A DNA stretch of 6,712 nt, from assembly GCA_934196075.1 (NCBI GenBank), contig CAKPVW010000073.1:1-6712 (forward strand). Direction: 5' to 3'. A program made the position numbers and the translations under genes. Numbering within the stretch: position 1 is the stretch's first letter; each line of letters begins with the position of its first letter. The stretch comes from an uncultured Anaerovibrio sp. (GTDB lineage Bacteria; Bacillota; Negativicutes; Selenomonadales; Selenomonadaceae). Below the pieces are notes generated by a model. The model was given only the letters and a program-made list of their open reading frames with translations, made no database searches and had not been told where the DNA came from. Positions 1 to 5,899 of the stretch are shown piece after piece.

Positions 1-2
1 TA

Positions 3-74
3 ACCCCTAAATTCTTCAAAGAAAATGCAACTGCATTTTCTTACATTGGGGTTTCGACGAGGGTATCGATATAG
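3..74 (+). CDS. Possible 3' end of an upstream gene, weakly Cas6f-like
   Basis: An open frame runs in from the left edge and stops at TAG 72-74, giving 23 residues ending AFSYIGVSTRVSI. From memory, Cas6f (Csy4) proteins end in F-[ST]-x-Y-G-L-S-x(4)-[VI]-P-W-F. The visible tail matches F, S, G, a V in place of L, S, and a final I, but lacks the conserved Tyr and the terminal P-W-F. If real, the crRNA-processing gene, and perhaps the whole csy operon, lies just upstream of cas1. Evidence is thin: a 23-codon open frame is common by chance, and part of it overlaps a palindrome (19-42) that might instead be a terminator. The true gene start is outside the window. Confidence 0.28.
   Translation, partial: TPKFFKENATAFSYIGVSTRVSI
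19..42. repeat. Perfect inverted repeat, 11-bp arms
   Basis: AAGAAAATGCA (19-29) and its exact reverse complement (32-42) are separated by only AC. AACCCC (2-7) and GGGGTT (48-53) can add an outer stem. It could be a hairpin at the end of an upstream transcript or a protein-binding palindrome. No T-run follows, so it is not a textbook terminator. It overlaps the short open frame ending at 74. Confidence 0.6.
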
Positions 75-140
75 TTCCCCCCTTATAAGGAGCACTATAT
101 TTTGTTATTTATGAAGGGGCAGGGCACCGGACACCTCGTC
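56..140 (+). other. Nested fold-back segment, possible structured RNA
   Basis: GACGAGG (56-62) is complementary to CCTCGTC (134-140). Inside, ATATAGT (69-75) pairs with ACTATAT (94-100), and TCC (76-78) can extend that stem with GGA (89-91). CCTTATAAGG (81-90) is itself a palindrome, and CCCCTT (79-84) could alternatively pair with AAGGGG (114-119). The segment looks less AT-rich than its surroundings. I compared it from memory with tmRNA, glmS, c-di-GMP, cobalamin and THF RNAs and recognised none. It could be an attenuator, a terminator region of an upstream operon, or a decayed element. The strand is assumed from the flanking genes. Confidence 0.35.
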
Positions 141-244
141 ATATAGCGCAAGCGTGCCGGGAAGGGTATTTGCCATGCCTCAGTAAATAGTAATTGTGAA
201 TAATCAGTCAGCTCTGCAAATCAGAATTTGTTAATAAAAGAGTA

Positions 245-276
245 GATATTTTTAGTGACTGATATTTTTAGTGACT
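245..276. repeat. Perfect tandem 16-bp direct repeat upstream of cas1
   Basis: GATATTTTTAGTGACT occurs at 245-260 and again, identical and abutting, at 261-276. It lies about 80 bp before the cas1 start in a gene-free stretch. Two exact adjacent 16-mers are unlikely by chance and would place two protein-binding sites about one and a half helical turns apart. A regulator operator for the cas operon is a reasonable guess, and a simple replication duplication is the alternative. Confidence 0.6.
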
Positions 277-354
277 TATGTAAACTACTTCTTAAGTAGG
301 GAGTCTATCGACTGCATATATATTTAAGTGTGAAGATTTTATGGAGGTGATGGT
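277..354 (+). promoter_or_regulatory. cas1 5' region: two small hairpins and strong ribosome binding site
   Basis: CTACTT (285-290) pairs with AAGTAG (294-299) around CTT, and AGTC (302-305) pairs with GACT (310-313) around TATC. A TATATT (319-324) could be a -10 element, but no convincing -35 lies 16-18 bp before it, so the promoter is not assigned. GGAGGTGA (343-350) is a near-perfect Shine-Dalgarno sequence four bases before ATG 355 and fixes the cas1 start. Confidence 0.45.
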
Positions 355-1347
355 ATGAAACAAGGATTTTCTCCCAAAGAATTAAAGACCATATTATTTT
401 CTAAACGAGCTAATATATATTATTTGGAAAAATGTCGAGTTATGCAGAAGGACGGCAGAGTACTTTATCTCAAAGAGGGAAACAAGGCACAGGAATATTG
501 GAACATTCCTATTGCCAATACAACTGTGATTATGTTAGGAACTGGTACATCTATCACACAGGCAGCAGTAAGATTATTGTCACAAGCAGGAGTTATGATT
601 GGTTTTTGTGGTGGCGGTGGTACACCTTTAGTAGCAGGCACAGATGTAGAGTGGTTTTGTCCGCAATGCGAATATAGGCCAACCCAGTATGTTCAAGGAT
701 GGTTGTCTTTTTGGTATGATGCATCAAAAAGATTAGAAGGAGCAAAAAGTTTTCAAAGAGCTAGATGTTCTTATCTTGAGAAAGTATGGTCATCAGATAG
801 AGAATTGCAGGATGAAGGATTTTATTCAGATGACATAGCAGTTGAAAGTGCATTAGGAGATTATAGAAAAAAGATAAATCAGGCAAGAAATGTACAGGAA
901 TTGTTGTCTGCGGAAGCTCATTTTGCTAAAAAACTCTATAAATATGCTGCTGTCAATACTGGATACGATGATTTTGTAAGAGATACATCAGGGGGTGATG
1001 CGACTAATAGACTACTCAATCATGGTAATTACTTAGCGTATGGCATGGCTGCATCAGTTTTATGGGTGCTGGGAATTCCACACGGCTTTGCTTTAATGCA
1101 TGGCAAAACTAGACGAGGTGCTTTAGTGTTTGATGTTGCTGATCTAATAAAAGATATATTAGTATTGCCTTGGGCGTTTATATGTGCTGCTAATGGAGAT
1201 TCACATCAAGAATTCCGCACTAAGTGTTTGGAAAAGTTTGTGGAATATAGTGCCTTAGATTATATGTACGACAATGTGAAAGAGCAAAGTCTGCGATGGT
1301 ATAAAGGGGATGAGTCGCATGGTAGTGATTTTTACCAGCCAGAGTGA
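355..1347 (+). CDS. cas1: Type I-F CRISPR-associated endonuclease Cas1
   Basis: Cas1 is the metal-dependent integrase that, with Cas2, inserts new spacers at the leader end of the array. The 330-residue length is normal for subtype I-F. The N-terminal beta-rich domain spans roughly residues 1-100. The I-F segment EYRPTQYVQGWLSFWYD follows at 106-122, then the helical catalytic domain. Likely metal ligands are E187 (SAEAHF), H249 (LMHGKTRRG), D260 and D263 (FDVADLIKD); they have the same order and spacing as E190, H254, D265 and D268 of the Pseudomonas aeruginosa I-F Cas1. The start is supported by GGAGGTGA at 343-350. The 3' end overlaps cas2-3, implying one transcript and coupled translation. 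A CPQC motif (102-105) sits just before the EYRPT block. All catalytic residues are present, so the protein should be active. Confidence 0.96.
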   Translation: MKQGFSPKELKTILFSKRANIYYLEKCRVMQKDGRVLYLKEGNKAQEYWNIPIANTTVIMLGTGTSITQAAVRLLSQAGVMIGFCGGGGTPLVAGTDVEWFCPQCEYRPTQYVQGWLSFWYDASKRLEGAKSFQRARCSYLEKVWSSDRELQDEGFYSDDIAVESALGDYRKKINQARNVQELLSAEAHFAKKLYKYAAVNTGYDDFVRDTSGGDATNRLLNHGNYLAYGMAASVLWVLGIPHGFALMHGKTRRGALVFDVADLIKDILVLPWAFICAANGDSHQEFRTKCLEKFVEYSALDYMYDNVKEQSLRWYKGDESHGSDFYQPE

Positions 1348-4300
1348 TAAAAAGGCAATAAAAACTACTAGGTGGATATTGGATTCCTTTGCAGATAGAA
1401 TTGGTACAGATACTTGGCAGACTGTGATAACAGAGAAAGGTCTACAACAGGTCAAGGCCATGCTAAAGAAAAATGCCACTCAAAATATGTCTGTTGCATG
1501 CCGTTGGATTCGTTCCAGAAATCGCAGTCAGCTGTTGTGGATAGTAGGTAATCGTTCCCGTTTTAGTGAGGATGGACGGGTACCTGTTAATTATACTGCG
1601 AAGGGTAATATTCATGCAGATTGGGAAAACGAATGGATTTATATGCCGCATATGAAGGCTTTAGCTGCTGTGGCTGGTTTACTTCATGATGTAGGTAAGG
1701 CTAATGATGGTTTTCAGAGAAAGCTGCGAAAAAATGAAAATAAGGGAGATGCCTATCGTCATGAGTGGCTTTCCTGCAAGTTTGTGGAAAGCCTGGTAAA
1801 GCTATCTGGCGATAGGCAAAACGATAAAGCCTGGCTGGAATTGCTAAAAGAACAACAATATACTGATAAAAAGATAGAAAAGCTAATTTCTGATAATATT
1901 GACAAGCGCATTTCCCATATGCCTCCTGTAGCTGCTGCAATAATTTGGCTTATTCTTTCCCATCACAAGCTGCCGTTAAATTATGAGCAGGCAGATGGCT
2001 ATGATGGTCAGCCTTCAGGAAATTTTGCTGAGGTAATTGGCAAAATATCTCCAGATTGGGGATATGACAATACTGCTAATGGAAAACGAAGAGTAAGCTT
2101 CCCTCAGGGATTTTTGCAGGCTTCCTCTGTATGGAGAAAAAATATTCGTAGATGGTCAGAAAAACTTTCTGATGAAGCAGAATTGATAGCAGGTTTGCTG
2201 GAATCTGGACATGGGCGTATTATGCTGCTTTACATTCGCACAGCTGTGATATTGGCAGATTACAATATATCCTCGCAGGGTAAGGACAAAAATTGGCAAG
2301 GCGATGATATTGCTTTATATGCTAATACGAATGGGAGTGATGGCACATTGAAGCAGAAGCTTTCGGAGCACCTGGTAAAGGTGTCTTCTAAAGCTTTGGA
2401 AGTCATGCATTGTATGCCTATGTTTGTTAATAATATGGGTAAGGCTGTTAATATCCGTGCCTTGCGTAAAAAGAGTCCCCAGGAATATGCTTGGCAGGAT
2501 AAAGCAATATCTGTTGTTAGAAAGAAAATAGATATTGATTTGCAAAATAATATAGAGGAATCTGGCTGGTTTGTGGTCAATATGGCTAGCACAGGATGTG
2601 GCAAGACCTTTGCTAATGCTAAAATAATGCAGGCTTTAAGCAAAAATAATGATTCTTTACGCTATACATTGGCTCTTGGTTTGAGAACCTTGACTTTGCA
2701 AACTGGTGATGAATATCGTCATAGAATAGGGCTTACCAGTGAAAATATGGCAGTTCTTGTGGGATCAGCACCTATACGAAAGTTGATGGCAGTTAAAGAT
2801 GATGAGTGTGTATCTGCTAAGAAAGAGGAACTGATAAATGGAGAATATGATGGCGATATAAGTGTAGATGCTGATTTCTTAAATGTTTTTTTCAATACAA
2901 ACAAAGAAAAAAACAAATCATTGCTGTATGCACCAGTTTTAGTAGCTACTATAGATCACATTATGGGGGCTACAGAAACCATTCGTGGTGGACGGCATAT
3001 TTTACCTTTTTTGAGGATGGCTTCCTCAGATTTAGTTATTGATGAGATAGATGATTTTGGCTTGGAAGACTTGATAGCCATAGCTAGGTTGATACATTTA
3101 GCAGGGATGATGGGACGCAAGGTTATTATTTCTTCTGCAACAATTACTCCTGATTTGGCAGAGGCATTGTTTATGTCTTATCAAAACGGCTATAGAGAAT
3201 ATGAAGTATTTTATAATAAACATTTGGGAATAAACTGCTTGTGGGTTGATGAATTTAGAACCGTAAATGGGTGTCCATATGATAATAAGAGAGAAGGTAT
3301 AAATTTGTCATATAGGCAGCAGCACAGAAAATTTGTGGAAAAAAGAGTTGAGCTTTTACAAAAGCAGTTTGTTCAACGTAGGGGTGTGCTACAATCCTGT
3401 GAGGAAGTAATTTCTGCCTCCAAGGATGACAAGAGAAAATTATACTGCCAAAAAATATGGTCTGCGGCATTGGAACTGCATAGAAAAAATTATGTAATTG
3501 ACAAAAATACTGGTAAGAAGGTATCTATAGGTCTGATTCGTATGGCTAATATTAATCCCTGTGTTAGCATGGGAAAATTCTTGCTGGAGGCAGATTGTCC
3601 TGATGATGTAGGTATAAGAATAATGGTCTATCATAGTCGGCAAATCCTTTTGTTGCGCCATGAGCAGGAAAAATATTTGGACAGTGTTTTGAAAAGGAGC
3701 AAAATCTGGCAAAAGGAGGAAGTGTTTGAGGATGAAGTATTGCGTCATCATATAGACACATCCTCATGTGAAAATATTATTTTTATAGTGGTGGCTACAC
3801 CTGTGGAAGAGGTGGGACGGGATCATGATTTCGACTGGGCGGTAATAGAGCCATCTTCGTATCGTTCGATTATTCAGCTGGCAGGGCGAGTTTTGCGCCA
3901 TAGAAAAATGTCTCAGGATATTTCTCAGGCCAATATTGCTGTTATGCAGTATAATTTGCTGGGAGTGCTGGGGAAATCAATAGCCTTTACCAGGCCAGGA
4001 TTTGAAGGGCCGGAGAAGCTTAGATTATTTAGTCATGATATGGAAAAGCTGGTAGATTGTCAGGAATTGGCACATTGTATCAATTCTATACCGAGAATAT
4101 CCAGACCGGAGGTTTTGCCTGAACCATTCAATTTGATAGGGTTGGAACATTATATTATGCAGCGATTCCGAGATGAAGATTTAATTGGCCCATCTACACG
4201 GCATGGCTGGGAAAATGAAAATTGGTGGTTGACAGGTATTCCACAGACATTAAATCGTTTTCGTCGGCAACAGGAAAGTGTAGAATTGTATTTTCTGTAT

Positions 4301-4606
4301 ATTGAAGGTGATATTGCCATAGTAGAGAAGATGAAGAGGACAGGTAAGTATGAAAAATGCCAGATGCGTTATAATATTCATATGGAGGATGAGTTGAACA
4401 ATTCTCGGCTTTGGTTAACAAGAAATTATAAGTATGCATTGTACCATTGCTTGGATAAAGATTTGCAGTATGACATGGATAATGATATGGACATGGAGTT
4501 GCAACGTATAAGCCTGCAATATGGGATGTTGAATTTTATCATCTATGATAATGACTATAGTAGGTATTTTTATTCTGACCAATGGGGATTGTATAAGCTG
4601 GATTAG
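1319..4606 (+). CDS. cas3: Type I-F fused Cas2-Cas3 nuclease/helicase
   Basis: This Cas2-3 fusion, found only in type I-F, serves spacer acquisition with Cas1 and unwinds and degrades DNA once the Csy complex has bound a target. Counting from ATG 1319 (1,095 residues), a Cas2-like domain occupies about 1-95 (VVIFTSQSDKKA, then TWQTVITEKGL). The HD nuclease follows, with H123-D124 (LLHDVGKANDGFQ), H148 and H215-H216. The SF2 helicase has Walker A STGCGKT (424-430), motif II DEID (576-579), SSAT (605-608), a motif V-like TPVEEVGRD (827-835) and QLAGRVLRH (853-861). ATG 1319 is preferred over ATG 1310 because AAAGGGG (1303-1309) is nine bases from the former and abuts the latter, and homologues start at the MVVIF-like strand. 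It overlaps cas1 by 29 bp. All motifs look intact. Unusually, no csy genes follow; the array leader does. Often named cas2-3 or cas3f. Confidence 0.95.
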   Translation: MVVIFTSQSDKKAIKTTRWILDSFADRIGTDTWQTVITEKGLQQVKAMLKKNATQNMSVACRWIRSRNRSQLLWIVGNRSRFSEDGRVPVNYTAKGNIHADWENEWIYMPHMKALAAVAGLLHDVGKANDGFQRKLRKNENKGDAYRHEWLSCKFVESLVKLSGDRQNDKAWLELLKEQQYTDKKIEKLISDNIDKRISHMPPVAAAIIWLILSHHKLPLNYEQADGYDGQPSGNFAEVIGKISPDWGYDNTANGKRRVSFPQGFLQASSVWRKNIRRWSEKLSDEAELIAGLLESGHGRIMLLYIRTAVILADYNISSQGKDKNWQGDDIALYANTNGSDGTLKQKLSEHLVKVSSKALEVMHCMPMFVNNMGKAVNIRALRKKSPQEYAWQDKAISVVRKKIDIDLQNNIEESGWFVVNMASTGCGKTFANAKIMQALSKNNDSLRYTLALGLRTLTLQTGDEYRHRIGLTSENMAVLVGSAPIRKLMAVKDDECVSAKKEELINGEYDGDISVDADFLNVFFNTNKEKNKSLLYAPVLVATIDHIMGATETIRGGRHILPFLRMASSDLVIDEIDDFGLEDLIAIARLIHLAGMMGRKVIISSATITPDLAEALFMSYQNGYREYEVFYNKHLGINCLWVDEFRTVNGCPYDNKREGINLSYRQQHRKFVEKRVELLQKQFVQRRGVLQSCEEVISASKDDKRKLYCQKIWSAALELHRKNYVIDKNTGKKVSIGLIRMANINPCVSMGKFLLEADCPDDVGIRIMVYHSRQILLLRHEQEKYLDSVLKRSKIWQKEEVFEDEVLRHHIDTSSCENIIFIVVATPVEEVGRDHDFDWAVIEPSSYRSIIQLAGRVLRHRKMSQDISQANIAVMQYNLLGVLGKSIAFTRPGFEGPEKLRLFSHDMEKLVDCQELAHCINSIPRISRPEVLPEPFNLIGLEHYIMQRFRDEDLIGPSTRHGWENENWWLTGIPQTLNRFRRQQESVELYFLYIEGDIAIVEKMKRTGKYEKCQMRYNIHMEDELNNSRLWLTRNYKYALYHCLDKDLQYDMDNDMDMELQRISLQYGMLNFIIYDNDYSRYFYSDQWGLYKLD

Positions 4607-4871
4607 GTGACAAATGATATTGCTAATTTAAGGTTTTTGTGGTGCAATGGTCTTGAGATGAAAATAAATTTATATGAACTTAGTGGATTGTTTTAGTGGT
4701 GGAATAGGGATATAATAAAACGAATGTTCATCAAACTTTAACCTATTTTATACCTTAACGTTATGCAGGCCGTTATGATAAGGAATTTTGTGATTGCCAA
4801 GAAAAAAGGTAAATGATAATATTATAGGTGTAAGGCGGCAAGGTATAAGGCTTCGCGGAGAATATATTGCA
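4607..4871 (+). promoter_or_regulatory. CRISPR leader
   Basis: This 265-bp AT-rich, gene-free stretch lies between cas2-3 and the first repeat. Its identity as leader follows from repeat orientation (the AGAAA end points away from it) and from the degenerate repeats being at the opposite end. It contains a good sigma70-type promoter at 4688-4716. CGTTATG occurs twice (4759-4765 and 4771-4777), 12 bp apart, which may be a binding site. No csy gene or remnant is readable here. Confidence 0.8.
4688..4716 (+). promoter_or_regulatory. Promoter for the pre-crRNA
   Basis: TTGTTT (4688-4693) and TATAAT (4711-4716) are separated by exactly 17 bp. Transcription would begin near 4723, about 150 bp before the first repeat, and read through the array in the crRNA direction. 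This is the best promoter match in the leader. Confidence 0.65.
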
Positions 4872-5291
4872 GTTAACCGCCGCATAGGCGGCTTAGAAAT
4901 TACCAAGATAGAGTCTTGCAAAAAGTCGGGAGTTAACCGCCGCATAGGCGGCTTAGAAAATAGAAATAATGCTCCTCTATGCAGCTCTTGAGTTAACCGC
5001 CGCATAGGCGGCTTAGAAAGTGATGGTAGATATGTGGAGGGCAAGCGCAGGGTTAACCGCCGCATAGGCGGCTTAGAAATATCACTCATACCTTGGTTCT
5101 TATAACCAACCGTTAACCGCCGCATAGGCGGCTTAGAAAAGATGGCAGTAGACGGAGTGAACAGCCCTGTAGTTAACCGCCGCATAGGCGGCTTAGAAAG
5201 TCACTATCGTTAATACGTGCGGTCTTTCTGTGTTAACCGCCGCATAGGCGGCTTAGAAAAATGTTATTTTGTAAAATAAAGCGCATACAGC

Positions 5292-5330
5292 GTTAACCGC
5301 CCCCCGCGCCCCGCATAGGCGGCTTAGAAA
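5292..5330 (+). repeat. Eighth repeat with 11-bp C/G insertion between stem arm and loop
   Basis: The repeat reads GTTAACCGCC, then CCCCGCGCCCC (5302-5312), then the normal remaining 18 bases from GCATA onward. The exact insertion point is ambiguous by a base or more because of the flanking C residues. Both stem arms remain, but the loop grows from 5 to 16 nt. A competing 4-bp stem, CGCC (5307-5310) with GGCG (5318-5321), becomes possible. The insert reads the same forwards and backwards as a string. Cas6f recognition of this copy is probably impaired, affecting the 3' end of crRNA 7 and the 5' end of crRNA 8. Confidence 0.9.
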
Positions 5331-5362
5331 TGATTATCTAACAAGCAGTTTCTAGCCTGCAT

Positions 5363-5390
5363 GTTAACCGCCTCATACATGGAAGTAAAA
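5363..5390 (+). repeat. Degenerate terminal repeat fused to integrase remnant
   Basis: The first ten bases, GTTAACCGCC, and then CATA (5374-5377) match the consensus; the rest largely does not (about 19 of 28 positions agree overall). It lies exactly 32 bp after repeat eight, so its placement is in register. On the minus strand the same bases extend the integrase-like frame, where 5364-5390 reads FTSMYEAVN. It has no usable right stem arm and should not be processed by Cas6f. Confidence 0.75.
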
Positions 5391-5768
5391 TAATCCTTTG
5401 TTTCCCTCATGATTGCTTCCTGCATACTGATAATGCGGTTACCAGAGGCGGTTTTGGGCGACAAAATCATATTTAAGCATGTGTTGCATGTTTTCGTAAT
5501 GGATATGGCGTTGTATCCTTTCTCTGACATTAACATATGAACTGCGCTTTTTGTTGACGTTGTAGTCTACCAGATATTTTTCCGCCAGGGCATTGAGTGT
5601 TATATCTGATGATTCCTGGCTTTTATTCTTGAAGTCCATTTCATATTGCAGGGCATCCTTTTTGCGAGCGAAGCCCCGCTTGGTTGTCATGCGTGTTTTG
5701 CCGGTCCAATCCTTATAACGGAATTTGCAGAACCAACTGCGGTTGTCTTTGTCTTGATATACAGCCGT
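5373..5768 (-). pseudogene. Tyrosine recombinase (phage-type integrase) remnant
   Basis: Read leftwards from 5768, the frame gives AVYQDKDNRSWFCKFRYKDW, then MTTKRGFARKKDALQYE, typical of the N-terminal arm-binding domain of Firmicutes phage and ICE integrases. The core-binding domain follows (LNALAEKYLVDYNVNKK, ending RERIQRHI near 5502). The sequence then changes frame to ISITKT, SPKTASGNRIISM and KDYFTSMYEA, which resemble the middle of the catalytic domain. The join near 5495-5515 therefore looks like an out-of-frame deletion of roughly 100 or more codons. The C-terminal H-R-Y catalytic residues are absent, cut off where the CRISPR array begins. The expected start codon reads ACG (5766-5768), and no ATG, GTG or TTG lies between it and the in-frame stop at 5820-5822. 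The gene cannot make a functional recombinase. Confidence 0.8.
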
Positions 5769-5801
5769 TCCTTCAGACAGCGGGTAAAATATTTGTGTAT
5801 G

Positions 5802-5871
5802 AAAATATACGGCTTGATGTTACAAAAATATACGCAACGCATAAAAATATTGACATACAGACACGCATAAA
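5802..5871. repeat. Paired direct repeats around the hicA promoter
   Basis: AAAATATACG occurs at 5802-5811 and 5825-5834 (23 bp apart). ACGCATAAA occurs at 5837-5845 and 5863-5871 (26 bp apart). The second pair brackets the -35 element and ends just before the -10. Because HicB proteins with a helix-turn-helix commonly repress their own operon, these are candidate operator half-sites, though that role is inference. Confidence 0.4.
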
Positions 5872-5878
5872 GTACAAT
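5850..5878 (+). promoter_or_regulatory. hicAB promoter
   Basis: TTGACA (5850-5855) is a perfect -35 element. TACAAT (5873-5878) follows after exactly 17 bp, placing the start of transcription near 5885, just before the hicA ribosome binding site. The leader would therefore be very short. Confidence 0.8.
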
Positions 5879-5899
5879 ATCGTTGTAAGGAGGGATATA

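Larger units (their letters stand above)
4872..5390 (+). CRISPR. Type I-F CRISPR array, 9 repeats and 8 spacers
   Basis: Seven identical 28-bp repeats start at 4872, 4932, 4992, 5052, 5112, 5172 and 5232, giving an exact 60-bp period with 32-bp spacers. An eighth repeat (5292-5330) has an 11-bp insertion, and a ninth (5363-5390) is degenerate. The repeat begins GTTAACCGCC, has stem arms CCGCC and GGCGG around loop GCATA, and ends CTTAGAAA, matching the known I-F pattern (5-bp stem, 5-nt loop, 8-nt handle). In I-F systems Cas6f cuts after the last stem G, which would give 60-nt crRNAs: 8-nt handle, 32-nt guide and 20-nt hairpin. Spacer 7 (5260-5291) contains a near-palindrome TTATTTT-GT-AAAATAA. 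Spacers cannot be matched to targets by eye. The distal repeats show that acquisition is at the cas2-3 side. Confidence 0.98.

Noticed and set aside
105..176. Minus-strand 23-codon frame beginning MANTLPGTLALYDE
   Set aside because: It is short and has no spaced ribosome binding site, no recognisable family and an in-frame stop just upstream. It overlaps the fold-back segment.
1310..1318. ATG 1310 as the cas2-3 start
   Set aside because: The purine-rich AAAGGGG abuts it with no spacing. ATG 1319 has a suitable gap and matches the start of the Cas2 domain in homologues.
1255..4439. Several minus-strand frames of 60-130 codons inside cas1 and cas2-3
   Set aside because: They are shadows of strongly supported plus-strand genes, with low-complexity translations and no ribosome binding sites.
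4725..4745. IHF-like site (ATCAA near 4730) in the leader
   Set aside because: The required TTR half does not fall at the right spacing, and IHF is not expected in a Firmicute.
4834..4839. GGCGGC in the leader as a decayed extra repeat
   Set aside because: It is 53 bp from the matching bases of repeat one, not 60, and the rest of the repeat is not recognisable.
4748..5185. 145-residue minus-strand frame with repeated SKPPMRRLT peptides, and a 65-residue plus-strand frame in the same place
   Set aside because: Both come from the CRISPR array: a 60-bp period is a multiple of three, so repeats translate as a periodic peptide. No ribosome binding site or family match was seen.
355..5390. Tn7-like (I-F3) transposon system
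   Set aside because: No tnsA, tnsB, tnsC or tniQ is visible, and both cas1 and an intact cas2-3 are present, the opposite of I-F3.
5684..5899. Upstream in-frame extension of hicA to a 132-residue protein
   Set aside because: It would read through integrase antisense sequence and the hicAB promoter. ATG 5900 has a strong ribosome binding site and the full family length.
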